From Candidatus Gastranaerophilales bacterium (lineage in GTDB: Bacteria > Cyanobacteriota > Vampirovibrionia > Gastranaerophilales > Gastranaerophilaceae): DNA of 51,107 bases. The stretch spans positions 1 to 51,107 of the forward strand of contig CALVAR010000016.1 of assembly GCA_944325575.1 (NCBI GenBank). Reading direction: 5' to 3'. Under the pieces are notes generated by a model that had not been told where the DNA came from, made no database searches, and was given only the letters and a program-made list of their open reading frames with translations. Position 1 is the stretch's first letter. The number at the start of each line of letters is the position of its first letter. Made by a program: the position numbers and the translations under genes. Shown here piece after piece: positions 1 to 8,882 of the stretch.

Positions 1-33
1 GGTTCGCTTTGTCAAACAATTCCAGAATGACAG
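1..33 (-). repeat. Dispersed short repeat, partner of 50943-50975
   Basis: The first 33 bases match the reverse complement of 50943-50975 at about 30 of 33 positions, beginning GGTTCGCTTTGTCAAACAA. The other strand reads CTGTCATTCTGGAATTG, the type of short dispersed intergenic repeat seen in many bacterial genomes. No gene is visible in 1-289 apart from the terminator at 163-182. Confidence 0.6.
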
Positions 34-162
34 CTAACTGATTGTTTAAATACTTGATAATATTCTAAAAGCAAGACAGTGTCTGATTTTTTGAGTTCTT
101 CTATCAACTCTTTTATACAAGATAAAAAGTTCGAACTTTGCCGTTTTACCCCCAAATATTTT

Positions 163-182
163 GAGCCTTCGGGCTCTTTTTT
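163..182 (+). terminator. Rho-independent terminator of a gene left of the window
   Basis: GAGCC TTCG GGCTC forms a 5-bp stem with a stable UUCG-type loop, followed by a run of T. On the + strand this would end transcription coming from upstream of the window. Confidence 0.75.
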
Positions 183-289
183 AATGCCGATATACAAGTT
201 TAACAACTTTAAATATTGTTACAAAAATTCCGTCAATAAATGATTTTTGGGCCGAATGAATGTACTATGATTGAAAAGGGAATTCTGTT

Positions 290-871
290 ATGGCGGGAAT
301 GGAAAAAAGCTTAAAAATATATCCTGAAAATTATGTTGTTCTTGATATTGAAACAACGGGATTTTCTGCTGACAGGGACGAAATTATCGAATTAAGTGCA
401 TTACGGATAGTCAATAATAAGGTTACGGAAGAATTTTCAGAACTTATAAATCCCGGATGTTATGTATCATCTTATATATCAAATTTAACCGGTATAACAC
501 AGCAAATGCTGTATGATGCTCCTTCTGCACCCGAGGTATTAGGCAAATTTATTGAATTTGTATCCGATTCTATGATTATGGGGCATAACGTCACATTTGA
601 CATAGGCTTTATAAACAGAAATATGCAAAAATATTTTAATTCCGGATTTAATAATGATTATATTGATACATTAAAACTGGCCAGAAAATTTCTTCCTCAA
701 CTGAAAAGTCACAAATTGGGTCTGATTGCACAGCATTTTAATTTTAATACGGACGGTATGCACAGAGGTTTGAAAGATTGTATTGTAACAAATATGTGCT
801 ATCAAAAATTTTTGCAGATGAATAAGGAGCAGCAGCTTAAACAGACAAACGCACTTGGTTTGTCTATTTAA
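290..871 (+). CDS. DnaQ-like 3'-5' exonuclease (DEDDh family)
   Basis: This is a 193-aa single-domain exonuclease of the DnaQ/PolC epsilon type, which removes nucleotides from 3' ends in proofreading or repair. The DEDDh residues are all visible: D19 and E21 in DIETTG, D104 in GHNVTFDIGF, and H158 with D163 in HRGLKD. There is no polymerase, helicase or BRCT part, so it could be the proofreading subunit or a stand-alone repair nuclease; the sequence does not decide. The ATG at 290 follows AAAAGGG with a 9-nt gap; a second ATG at 299 is poorly spaced. The stop codon lies 1 nt before a 175-bp repeat copy. Confidence 0.88.
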   Translation: MAGMEKSLKIYPENYVVLDIETTGFSADRDEIIELSALRIVNNKVTEEFSELINPGCYVSSYISNLTGITQQMLYDAPSAPEVLGKFIEFVSDSMIMGHNVTFDIGFINRNMQKYFNSGFNNDYIDTLKLARKFLPQLKSHKLGLIAQHFNFNTDGMHRGLKDCIVTNMCYQKFLQMNKEQQLKQTNALGLSI

Positions 872-872
872 T

Positions 873-1083
873 ATTTCATATTGTCAACTGACTCCGACTA
901 CTTGATGAACCTGTGCAATAAACAAGTCAGTTTTTAAAAACAAGTCCGGCACAGGCAACAAGTGCATGGGGTCTACCTCTCAGAAACAATACTTAATTGT
1001 TTCTTCGGCAGAGTCGCAAAATGCTAGACTTGGCGTCACTCGCACTCCGTGGACCACTTCTACAAGCGAGGCCGCCTCAGACA
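873..1083 (+). repeat. 175-bp dispersed repeat, copy 1 (with hairpin module inserted)
   Basis: It begins ATTTCATATTGTCAACTGAC and ends GAGGCCGCCTCAGACA, as the other copies do (3747, 8883, 12256, 19864, 36748, 42736). Pairable segments are TGTC/GACA at the ends, CCTGTGC/GCACAGG, and GGCG-CTCGC with GCGAG-CGCC. The CACTTC normally near the middle is replaced by a 42-nt hairpin module at 973-1014. It fills the gap between two convergent genes. Confidence 0.93.
973..1014 (+). repeat. Family A variable-stem hairpin module
   Basis: The fixed left end CTACCTCTCA and fixed right end TTCGGCAGAGT enclose an 8-bp stem GAAACAAT/ATTGTTTC. The same ends with different stems occur at 9016-9059 and 50701-50745. 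Related ends in the opposite orientation occur at 4610-4786. Confidence 0.8.
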
Positions 1084-1100
1084 AATTTTACATACATTTG

Positions 1101-2741
1101 TTATACAGTTGCCGTTTGTATGGAGTATGCCGCATTATCTTTCATAAGCTCTTTATACAATTCAATACCGGCTGTGAAGCTGTATACGTTGTTAAATCCT
1201 TTTTGCAGCAGGATTCTTGATGCGACATAGCTTTGAAATCCTGTATTGCAAAATAATACAATCTTTTTGTCTTTAGGAAGCTCTGTGTATTTTGTTCTTA
1301 ATTCCGGTGTGAAAATATGAATTGCACCGTCAATTGTTTCATTTTCAAATTCAGCCTGCGAGCGAACATCTACAAGCAGAGCATCATTAATATCTTCAAA
1401 ATATGCAGGTTTTACAAAACCTTTTAAGATATTATCAGCGTGCATTCCAAGTATATTTACAGGGTCTTTGGCAGAAGAATATGGCGGAGCATAACAAAGC
1501 TCGGAATCTATCAAATCCCACACCTTAAGTCCGTTTCTCATTGATGTCGCAATGACATCCACCCTTTTTTCAACACCTTCTCTGCCGGCTGCCTGAATAC
1601 CCAGTATGTCGCCATCATTGTTGAATAAAAGCTTATACATAGTTCTTGTCGCACCGGGATAGTAATTTGCATGGGAAAATCCATAGGTAAAAGTTTTCCA
1701 ATACGGAATATTCTTTTTTGCAAGCATTTCTTCACTGTTTCCCGCACAGGCAATGGTCATGTCAAATACTTTTACAACTGCAGAGCCTATAGTTTTTTTA
1801 TAGATTGATTTATAACCTGCAATATTGTCGGCAATAATTCTTCCCTGCCTGTTAGCCGGTCCGGCAAGGGGAATAAGTACATTATCGCCTGTTACAAAAT
1901 CTTCAACCTCTACGCTGTCTCCGCCTGCATATATGTCAGGGTCAGATGTTTGCATATTTTCGTTAACTTTTACTCCTCCGGTCTTACCGATTTCAAGCCC
2001 GCAAGATTCGGCAAGTGTTGTTTCCGGCTTTACTCCTATTGCCAGAATTGCTATATCATAGACAATTTTTCTTCCGGAATTTAAAACAATGTCATCCTGT
2101 GTAAGCATTTTTACCCCGTCAGAAAGAATAAGATTTACACCGTGTTTTCTCATTTCATTCTGTGCAAAAGCAGCTGTTTCCTTGTCCACAGGAGGCAGGA
2201 TATGTGAAGACTGTTCTATTAAAGTAGTTTTTATGCCTGAAATTTCCGCTAAATTTTCTGCCATTTCGATACCGATAAAACCGCCGCCTATTACTACTGC
2301 ATTTTTTGCATTAATATTTTTTAGATGAGATTTTATTCTTTCAGCATCCTGAAGCATTCTTACAGTAAAGACTTTGGGATTGTTTATTCCTTCTATTTGA
2401 GGAATAAAAGGACTTGCACCGGGTGCAAGCACAAGTTTGTCATACGGTAGTGTATCTGTGCCGTTTATTGTTACTGTTTTAGCTTTTCTGTCTATATTTG
2501 TAACTTCTGCCCCCATTTTTATATCAACATTTAGCAGATTTTTAAATTTTTGAACACTTGAGACATGCATTTTCTCTTCGCTGTCAATTACATTAGAGCA
2601 GTAATAAGGCAGCCCGCAATTTGCTATAGATATTTCTTGCGTTTTTTCCAGAATCGTTATTTGGGCACTGTCATCTAGCCTTCTCAATCTTGCTGCTGCG
2701 CTTGCTCCGCACGCTCCTCCTCCGATTATTAATACTTTCAT
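1101..2741 (-). CDS. CoA-disulfide reductase/NADH oxidase-like flavoprotein with C-terminal rhodanese domain
   Basis: This 546-aa protein has the architecture of CoADR-RHD enzymes, which reduce CoA disulfides, persulfides or polysulfide with NAD(P)H. It starts with a GGGACG FAD-binding turn. The single redox cysteine C42 lies in NCGLPYY, as in CoADR and NADH oxidases. The second dinucleotide fold carries GGGFIG near residue 152, and a further FAD contact is the GGDS segment. From about residue 460 there is a rhodanese domain whose active cysteine is C498 in FCNTGFQS. This points to sulfur or oxidative-stress metabolism in the cytoplasm. It is divergent from the epimerase gene at 2806. The substrate is not predictable from sequence. 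Confidence 0.88.
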   Translation of the reverse strand: MKVLIIGGGACGASAAARLRRLDDSAQITILEKTQEISIANCGLPYYCSNVIDSEEKMHVSSVQKFKNLLNVDIKMGAEVTNIDRKAKTVTINGTDTLPYDKLVLAPGASPFIPQIEGINNPKVFTVRMLQDAERIKSHLKNINAKNAVVIGGGFIGIEMAENLAEISGIKTTLIEQSSHILPPVDKETAAFAQNEMRKHGVNLILSDGVKMLTQDDIVLNSGRKIVYDIAILAIGVKPETTLAESCGLEIGKTGGVKVNENMQTSDPDIYAGGDSVEVEDFVTGDNVLIPLAGPANRQGRIIADNIAGYKSIYKKTIGSAVVKVFDMTIACAGNSEEMLAKKNIPYWKTFTYGFSHANYYPGATRTMYKLLFNNDGDILGIQAAGREGVEKRVDVIATSMRNGLKVWDLIDSELCYAPPYSSAKDPVNILGMHADNILKGFVKPAYFEDINDALLVDVRSQAEFENETIDGAIHIFTPELRTKYTELPKDKKIVLFCNTGFQSYVASRILLQKGFNNVYSFTAGIELYKELMKDNAAYSIQTATV

Positions 2742-2805
2742 ATAATTTCTCCTGTAGATTTTTCTTATGATAAAATTATGTAAGAAAAGAGATAGGGATT
2801 CAATA

Positions 2806-3735
2806 ATGAAAAGAATTTTAGTTACAGGCGGAGCAGGATTTATCGGGAATCATTTGTGCAGGAGACTGCTTAAAGAAGGAAATCATGTGATTTGTCTTGA
2901 TAATTTTTTTACAGGATTAAAAAGGCATATAGAAGATATGATGACAAATCCTAATTTTGAGCTGATTGAACACGATGTTGTTGATCCGATAGATATTGAA
3001 GTTAATCAGATTTATAACCTTGCTTGTCCGGCAAGTCCTCCTCATTATCAATATGATTCCGTAAAAACTATGAAAACATCTGTTTTGGGCATCATAAACA
3101 TGCTGGAACTGGCAAAAAAATATAATGCAACAATTTTGCAGGCGTCTACATCAGAAGTATACGGAAATCCTCTTGTCCACCCTCAAAAAGAAACATACTG
3201 GGGTAATGTAAATCCTATAGGTATAAGAAGCTGCTATGACGAGGGCAAACGTGCTGCAGAAACACTACTGTCTGATTATCACAGACAGTATGGTGTTGAT
3301 GTAAGAATTATAAGAATTTTTAATACATACGGACCAAATATGGACCCGAAAGACGGCAGAGTAGTTTCCAACTGTATTATGCAGGCATTAAAGGGAGAGG
3401 ATATAACAATTTACGGTGACGGCTCACAAACAAGAAGTTTTTGTTATGTCGATGATCTTGTTGACGGAATTATCCGCATGATGAATAATTCCAGAGGCTT
3501 TATCGGTCCTGTCAATCTTGGAAATCCGTCAGAACGTACAGTCTTGGATCTTGCGCAAAAAGTTTTGGAACTTACCGGTTCAAAATCAAAGCTTAGTTTT
3601 ATGCCTCTACCAAGTGATGACCCCGTAAAACGTAAGCCTGATATCTCTGTTGCAAAAGCAGAACTTGGCTGGGAGCCCAAAGTTGATATAATGGACGGTT
3701 TGAAAAAGACTATAGAATATTTTAAGACGGTTTAA
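2806..3735 (+). CDS. NAD-dependent epimerase/dehydratase, UDP-glucuronate decarboxylase (UDP-xylose synthase) type
   Basis: This 309-aa extended SDR has the Rossmann motif GGAGFIG at the start. The catalytic Ser lies in STSEVYG and the Tyr/Lys pair in YDEGK. Features typical of UDP-xylose synthases are [13 protein letters not shown] and the [15 protein letters not shown] stretch. The family oxidises UDP-glucuronate at C4, decarboxylates it and re-reduces it to UDP-xylose, a donor for surface glycans. The ATG at 2806 is preferred over the upstream ATG at 2767 because AGGGA precedes it by 7 nt and the family motif then begins at residue 4. The gene is monocistronic and is followed 11 nt later by repeat copy 2. 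Confidence 0.87.
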   Translation: MKRILVTGGAGFIGNHLCRRLLKEGNHVICLDNFFTGLKRHIEDMMTNPNFELIEHDVVDPIDIEVNQIYNLACPASPPHYQYDSVKTMKTSVLGIINMLELAKKYNATILQASTSEVYGNPLVHPQKETYWGNVNPIGIRSCYDEGKRAAETLLSDYHRQYGVDVRIIRIFNTYGPNMDPKDGRVVSNCIMQALKGEDITIYGDGSQTRSFCYVDDLVDGIIRMMNNSRGFIGPVNLGNPSERTVLDLAQKVLELTGSKSKLSFMPLPSDDPVKRKPDISVAKAELGWEPKVDIMDGLKKTIEYFKTV

Positions 3736-3746
3736 TTTTTCACAGT

Positions 3747-3921
3747 ATTTCATATTGTCAACTGACTCCGACTACTTGATGAACCTGTGCAATAAACAAG
3801 TCAGTTTTTAAAAACAAGTCCGGCACAGGCAACAAGTGCATGGGGTCACTTCCGCAAAATGCTAGACTTGGCGTCACTCGCACTCCGTGGAGCACTTCTA
3901 CAAGCGAGGCCGCCTCAGACA
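3747..3921 (+). repeat. 175-bp dispersed repeat, copy 2
   Basis: A full-length basic copy without inserts, starting 11 nt after the epimerase stop. The loop palindrome reads GTGGAGCAC here, as in copy 5, where copies 1, 4 and 7 have GTGGACCAC. From 3922 to 4044 only an AT-rich upstream region of the next gene is seen. Confidence 0.95.
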
Positions 3922-4044
3922 TTCTCTTATGAAATTCTGAAATGTTAAAATTTGTATTTAAAAAATAGCAATAGTAGCAAAATATTTATTTACTTGAGTT
4001 AGAATAAATAACAAATAATGGCTCAAATATTTTAGGGAGAACTC

Positions 4045-4503
4045 ATGAAAGTATCATCTATTGCACCTTACAAATACCAGAAAATGCCTGCTTTTAAAGG
4101 ACTTTGGGGGGATCCAAAAGTTGATTCTGCTATATCTACTGACTCTATATACAACCACAGTCAGGAGTTTTATTATCCATTTAAAGATGAGCAAGATTCA
4201 GATATAAAAAATGCTATAGATTCTCACAGTGATTCATTCGAAGCAGGATGGGATGAAACATTGGGGGATACTATTATGATTTCAGCAACAGTATCACTTA
4301 TGGAAAGATTGCCTTTTACAAAAGAAGAATACCAAAACTATAAAAAAGGCAAATATGATGCTGATAAATTTGCAGAAAAAAGACTGCTAATTGAAAATTC
4401 GCTTGAAACAAATAAATTGTCCAAATATAAAAATCATTTGACTGATGATAAAAATGCCGATAGCGGAGTAGTTGGATTTTTTAAAAGAATTTTTAAAAAA
4501 TAG
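4045..4503 (+). CDS. Hypothetical FKG-motif protein
   Basis: I do not recognise this 152-aa protein. It begins MKVSSIAPYKYQ and has AFKG at residues 17-20, a short N-terminal motif shared with other unknown proteins in the window (6143, 38180, and a variant at 5130). No signal peptide or long membrane segment is visible. It is rich in charged residues, with a Lys/Phe-rich C-terminus (FFKRIFKK). The ATG is well supported by AGGGAG 8 nt upstream. It stands alone between repeat copy 2 and the tRNA region. Confidence 0.75.
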   Translation: MKVSSIAPYKYQKMPAFKGLWGDPKVDSAISTDSIYNHSQEFYYPFKDEQDSDIKNAIDSHSDSFEAGWDETLGDTIMISATVSLMERLPFTKEEYQNYKKGKYDADKFAEKRLLIENSLETNKLSKYKNHLTDDKNADSGVVGFFKRIFKK

Positions 4504-4609
4504 TAAAAGTTATAAATGATTTTTTGTGTTACCTGTTTTTTCATAAATTATTATGCTTGATTTTTGTTTTTTAGCGTTTAATAATGGTGTGTAAGAGAAT
4601 TTTGCTCGG

Positions 4610-4786
4610 GATACTCTGCCGAGAGAGAAATGACAAAATGTCATTTTGAATAAGAAGTAAGTCCGGTCAGGCAATGGCAAGTATCAGGATGACAATTTAA
4701 TATCGCGGGATACTCTGCCGACGAGAAGGTGACTAAATGTCACGTTCGAGGAGAGGTAAGTCTGGAAGACTGCTCCGGCAAGTATC
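4610..4786 (+). repeat. Two tandem foldable units (76 and 78 bp) upstream of the initiator tRNA
   Basis: Unit 1 (4610-4685) and unit 2 (4709-4786) each start GATACTCTGCC and end GGCAAGTATC, so their ends pair. Each holds an inner hairpin of different sequence: ATGACA/TGTCAT (4630-4644) and GTGAC/GTCAC (4729-4743). Their left ends and inner GAGAGGTAAG match the family A module read on the opposite strand. ATATCGCGGGAT, spanning the tRNA 5' end, is repeated exactly 100 bp upstream, in front of unit 2. From 4504 to 4609 nothing else is seen. Confidence 0.75.
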
Positions 4787-4803
4787 TGTAATAAAATAAA
4801 TAT

Positions 4804-4880
<77 letters not shown>

Positions 4881-4889
4881 TTTGATTTA

Positions 4890-4925
4890 ACAGGCTTTTA
4901 GAGATTTTCTAAAAGCCTGTTTTTT
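4890..4925 (+). terminator. Rho-independent terminator of tRNA-fMet
   Basis: ACAGGCTTTTAGA and TCTAAAAGCCTGT form a 13-bp stem with a short loop, followed by a T run. It begins 9 nt after the CCA end. Confidence 0.92.
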
Positions 4926-5055
4926 ACTTTAAAGTTTTCTAAATAACGTTCGAGAAAATTTGTGATAAGGAATGAAATGGCGTGAACTAATTTTTTGAGT
5001 GTCAAGATTATATTTGAACTTGTTCGAATGGTTTTATTATTTTCGGCAAAGACCT

Positions 5056-5084
5056 TTGAATGTTTAGTCGGAATTTATTATACT
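5056..5084 (+). promoter_or_regulatory. Sigma-70 type promoter of the CheR-like gene
   Basis: TTGAAT at 5056-5061 and TATACT at 5079-5084 are separated by 17 bp. A transcript from about 5091 has its first in-frame ATG at 5130, which fixes the start of the following gene. Confidence 0.6.
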
Positions 5085-5129
5085 CAAAATTTATATGCAA
5101 AAATATTTTTGTTGTGCTTTTTTATAAAT

Positions 5130-6101
5130 ATGAAAATTAATCCAATAAAACATACAAATTTTCGTATAAATTTTAAAAGTTATAATATGATTGATAATGA
5201 CACAGGCAATTCTCTCAGCACAAATTTTTATCATGATTCGGAAGTTTTACAAAAGTCTGTGAAGATTATAGAAAAGGAATTTCCTGATGGAACGGATATC
5301 TTGGTGTATGCGGGTTCTAACGGTGAAGAAGCATTATCTCTTAACACACTTTTAAACAATCGTCAAAAATATAAGATTTATTCTATAGATAAAAGCAGTA
5401 AAGCTATAGATTTTGCACATAATGGTATTTATGCAATACATCCTCTTGCAGAAGACGGTTTTTTAGTAAATCATAATAGCGAAAATAATAAACAATTGTT
5501 GCGTCAAATTTTTTATAAAAATTTTATAGAAACAAGTAAACCTGCAAATCCGGTTAATAATATTTATGACCCTATATATACAATAAGATTTGACAATATT
5601 GAACTTTATCCGCAAAGATTTTTCATTCCTAAAAAATCTTGTAAGGAAAATATTAGTTTTATCAAGGGTGATATTAGAGATATAGAACAATTAAATAAAT
5701 ATAATAAAGCGGGTGCCATATTTTTCAGAAATGCAATTTATCAACTGACGGATAACGATTTAAACGGAGTGTTTAAATTTGGAGATAAGCCGAATTTTGA
5801 GACAGATAAAAGAAAAGTAATAAATGAACTTATTGAAAAAATATATAATAAGCTTGAAACTAACGGGATTTTTGTACTGGGAAATCATTTACAAGAACAT
5901 CTTTATATAGCGGACAAAACTATTCCATTAGAAGATACGGTATTAGTTGATAAGATAAGAAATATAAGATTTATGAAAAACCACCCAATTATTGAGGCAT
6001 TAAATAAAAATGGCAAATTTAAACCTTTATTTGAATTTTTGATTCCGGGATTGGGTAACAACACATTACAAATACCTTTGATATGGCAAAAAATAAAATA
6101 G
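5130..6101 (+). CDS. CheR-like SAM-dependent methyltransferase with N-terminal FKG-like motif
   Basis: The 323-aa product has a CheR-type methyltransferase layout. A SAM-binding strand/loop LVYAGSNGEEALSL corresponds to the Gly-x-Gly-Glu-Glu region of CheR. An acidic strand end IYSIDKSS and an FRNAIYQL segment correspond to the RNxxIYF region. No chemotaxis receptor, CheB or flagellar gene is near, and the CheR N-terminal helical domain is missing. In its place is a short lead with NFKS at residues 13-16. A chemotaxis role is therefore unlikely and the substrate is unknown. A GTG-started extension to 4995 is possible but crosses the promoter at 5056-5084. Confidence 0.7.
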   Translation: MKINPIKHTNFRINFKSYNMIDNDTGNSLSTNFYHDSEVLQKSVKIIEKEFPDGTDILVYAGSNGEEALSLNTLLNNRQKYKIYSIDKSSKAIDFAHNGIYAIHPLAEDGFLVNHNSENNKQLLRQIFYKNFIETSKPANPVNNIYDPIYTIRFDNIELYPQRFFIPKKSCKENISFIKGDIRDIEQLNKYNKAGAIFFRNAIYQLTDNDLNGVFKFGDKPNFETDKRKVINELIEKIYNKLETNGIFVLGNHLQEHLYIADKTIPLEDTVLVDKIRNIRFMKNHPIIEALNKNGKFKPLFEFLIPGLGNNTLQIPLIWQKIK

Positions 6102-6142
6102 TAGTTTATTTTTTTTACAATACAAATTGCAGAAAACTCTAA

Positions 6143-6610
6143 TTATCTCATTTCGATATATTCAAGAGATTCTTTGCTTATAGAGCTATTTGCCATATTC
6201 AAATATTTTCTCTGGTTAATACTCAGCTCAGGATTTTTGCTACTTTCTCTTGTAAATCTGGCCAAAAATGTCATTAACGGGAGAATTTTGTCATCACTGA
6301 GAAACAAATCCTTATTGTTTAATTTGAAAAAAGACTGGTTAAGATTTTCTTGAGGAACATCAAATCTTTTTATATGAAGTTCTACTCTATCCGGTTCATT
6401 CTTATTTATATACATTTGCGGTGTTCTACTAAGATAATCACTCAGGTGGTTGCCTCTTTCATCATCCGTTAGTTTTGCAGATATCAGCAGTTCTGTATAG
6501 TCTTTTTTTCCGCATCCTAAGGTATTATCGTTTTTTTGATAAAACCCTATACCGGAATATTCCTTTTTACCGATTTTAATATTGTTAATACCCTTAAAAC
6601 TTATGTTCAT
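6143..6610 (-). CDS. Hypothetical FKG-motif protein
   Basis: This is a 155-aa protein of unknown function. FKG stands at residues 5-7, directly after the start, and it has no signal peptide. The middle is mixed alpha/beta and the last 60 residues look helical. AAAGGAT precedes the ATG by 6 nt. It is convergent with the CheR-like gene (41-bp gap) and divergent from the flavoprotein at 6782, so it sits among other FKG proteins but not in an operon with them. Confidence 0.7.
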   Translation of the reverse strand: MNISFKGINNIKIGKKEYSGIGFYQKNDNTLGCGKKDYTELLISAKLTDDERGNHLSDYLSRTPQMYINKNEPDRVELHIKRFDVPQENLNQSFFKLNNKDLFLSDDKILPLMTFLARFTRESSKNPELSINQRKYLNMANSSISKESLEYIEMR

Positions 6611-6781
6611 ATCTTATCCTTTATTTAGAAGTATATCCGCTTTAAAACACGTAAAAAAAATAATTTGCCAGTTGATAATAATTTTTTATTTTAGATTAAC
6701 AATAGATGACAGGCTCTGTGATTAAATATAAAATAATGCTAAAATTAATGTAAGCGGGTTATCCTAAATAAGGAAGTTTAT

Positions 6782-7408
6782 ATGAATAACAGTGTTTTAA
6801 ATTTGTTGTCATACGGAGTCTATGTTGTAACGACTTTAGACGGAGACCGTTCTGTCGGATGCATTGCAAATTGTGCAATGCAAATAACATATGATACTTT
6901 GTGCGTAAGTATAAATCATGATAATTACACTAACGGATGTATAAAAAAATCCAAAAAGTTTGCGATTTCGATACTTGGCGAGCACGTCAATGATGCTGTT
7001 ATTCCTACTTTTGGTTTCAATTCTTGCAGAGATATTGATAAGTTTGAAAAAACTAAAACTGTCAAAATAGACGGATTAGATATCCTGACAGATTCCGTAG
7101 GGTATGTAATTTGTGAGTTAACGGGAGAGTTTGAAACAGAGACTCATACTGTATTTGTCGGCAAAATGACAGCCGGAGATGTGTTAAAACAAGATATCCC
7201 AATGACCTATGACTATTATCACAAGGTCAAAAAAGGTAAAAGTCCTAAAGCCGCCCCTACGTATCAGGAAGAAACTTCTTCACCTAAAACTGTTGCATAC
7301 AAATGCAAAATATGCGGATACATATACGAAGGTGATATTACAAAAGAACCGGATACTTACGTTTGCCCTATATGCAAAAAAGATAAGAGCTATTTTGAAA
7401 AAATTTAA
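6782..7408 (+). CDS. Flavin reductase-rubredoxin fusion (high-molecular-weight rubredoxin type)
   Basis: This 208-aa protein has an N-terminal flavin reductase-like FMN-binding domain (about 1-155). It starts NSVLNLLSYGVYVVTT and holds CIANCAMQITYD. A C-terminal rubredoxin has iron ligands C175, C178, C195 and C198. Such Hrb proteins pass electrons from NAD(P)H to flavodiiron proteins that reduce oxygen or NO in anaerobes. No flavodiiron partner is in this window. AAGGAAG lies 6 nt before the ATG. The stop shares the four bases TTAA with the stop of the convergent gene. Confidence 0.88.
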   Translation: MNNSVLNLLSYGVYVVTTLDGDRSVGCIANCAMQITYDTLCVSINHDNYTNGCIKKSKKFAISILGEHVNDAVIPTFGFNSCRDIDKFEKTKTVKIDGLDILTDSVGYVICELTGEFETETHTVFVGKMTAGDVLKQDIPMTYDYYHKVKKGKSPKAAPTYQEETSSPKTVAYKCKICGYIYEGDITKEPDTYVCPICKKDKSYFEKI

Positions 7409-8796
7409 AAATCTTTTTGTAAAAATTTGATATCTATCTGTCTGCCGCTTTGTCTGTAGAAGGTATCTATCATTCCAATTGCATCAGAACGGGAAATATT
7501 GCCTTTTTTTACTTCTGCAAATATTTCTTTAAAATAATTTTTTTGATTCTGTATTGGAAATGGCGCAATAAATTCTTTCATATCTCCGTTAGAACGTATA
7601 TTGTTGTCTCTTTCACAGGCAAGAGCATAGTTGTATAATTCATTAGGACCGCCCTTAGATTTTGGGTTCATGTGTTCTATTGTTACAATAGAAGGTCTTA
7701 ACAAATCATATCCGATTGCGTCTGATGCTGCCATTTCATGTTTAGTTATAAATGCATTTACACTTGTAATTGAGTTTGGAAGGCGTTTTACTATTTCATC
7801 TATTTCTTTTCTTAATGCTTCATCCGGCATTCCTTCTAGGACTTCATTCAAGTCATATTTGAATGCTTTGTTACTGAATTTTATTTTTACGGGTTTGTGT
7901 TCTATTGTTTTTATTGCAGTATCACATAGATTTATTATATCTTTTCTGTTTAATATTTCGGCATATTTTTGTATTTGCCCGATTAATATAATCTGTAAAT
8001 CAGCTTTTGTGAGTTTAGATTTATCAACATCTCTTGTCTGCGTAAGAGCAAGGATTTTGTTTATAAATTTTTCCGTTAGCGGAAGATTTGCTTTCTTAAA
8101 CAAAGGATGAGTAAGCGGTTCCGTTAATTTTATGATTTTTTGTGCAAGTATCTTATCTTTTATTGTTTCTTCTATACGTTTTATTTTGTATGAAAATTCT
8201 TTTCCTGAAAATTCATCAGGGATATATTCTTTTTCATAAAGCCTGTATCTGGAGATTGTTATCAATTTTTTGAATTTTGTTTTATAACCTCTTGGCAGTC
8301 GTTCTGAAATAGAGGAAAGCTCTTTTAATATAGGTATTTGCTCTTTTAACAGTTCTTTGTTTGCTTCAGGATACATCTTTTTTATGGCTTCGGACAATCT
8401 TATTTTGGGATAATCAAATGCCATAATTGTTACTTTTTTCAAAAATTCTTTTTCCGTAGGATGCAGATAATCAATATAATAAAACATCTCCTGAGCAAAA
8501 TCTCTTATATTTCCAGAAAATATACCGCTGCATTTTAATTTATCCAAAATTTTGTTGCTTAAAAGAGGCCTGTTGCAATAAATACAGTGTATAGTCTTTT
8601 TTGCTGCCAAATGTCTAAAATCCGAGGCGGTTTTTATTATCCCGAATGACGGATTAGACTTATCCTGTTTAACAAAAACATCATTTTCAGGACCTATATT
8701 GATTATAGGTTTTTCGTAAGAATAATAAGGCTGATTATTCTTCTTAAGCTTTACGGGCTGCAGATTAAAATTTAATAACACAGGCATTATGTTCAT
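7405..8796 (-). CDS. HNH-like protein with degenerate zinc site
   Basis: A 463-aa protein whose C-terminal part resembles an HNH nuclease. EH (374-375) is followed by NPKSKGGPNELYNYALAC, giving H375 and N389. C394 is followed by D397 where the second CxxC would normally be. The only other CxxC is far away at C71/C74 (HCIYC), in a region that could be brought back in the fold. PSFG at 49-52 resembles the FKG motif of neighbouring unknown proteins. The 100-360 region is helical and charged. Nuclease activity is uncertain. No restriction or mobile partner is adjacent. The start ATG is supported by length only. Confidence 0.65.
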   Translation of the reverse strand: MNIMPVLLNFNLQPVKLKKNNQPYYSYEKPIINIGPENDVFVKQDKSNPSFGIIKTASDFRHLAAKKTIHCIYCNRPLLSNKILDKLKCSGIFSGNIRDFAQEMFYYIDYLHPTEKEFLKKVTIMAFDYPKIRLSEAIKKMYPEANKELLKEQIPILKELSSISERLPRGYKTKFKKLITISRYRLYEKEYIPDEFSGKEFSYKIKRIEETIKDKILAQKIIKLTEPLTHPLFKKANLPLTEKFINKILALTQTRDVDKSKLTKADLQIILIGQIQKYAEILNRKDIINLCDTAIKTIEHKPVKIKFSNKAFKYDLNEVLEGMPDEALRKEIDEIVKRLPNSITSVNAFITKHEMAASDAIGYDLLRPSIVTIEHMNPKSKGGPNELYNYALACERDNNIRSNGDMKEFIAPFPIQNQKNYFKEIFAEVKKGNISRSDAIGMIDTFYRQSGRQIDIKFLQKDF

Positions 8797-8882
8797 ATTA
8801 GTACAATAAACTAAAATGAAATTTTTTGTTATTTTTGTAATAAAAAGTTACGAAAGTATTTTGTATTGCTAACTGCTCCGTA

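Noticed and set aside
12-206. Possible 64-aa minus-strand frame at the window start
   Set aside because: It runs through a rho-independent terminator and a dispersed repeat and has no ribosome-binding site.
966-1230. Frames of 77-84 codons inside repeat copy 1
   Set aside because: They recur in part wherever the repeat occurs and cross into the antisense of the neighbouring gene; the repeat is structured, not coding.
5130-6101. Chemotaxis methyltransferase CheR proper
   Set aside because: The N-terminal CheR domain is missing and no chemotaxis gene is nearby; only the methyltransferase fold is supported.
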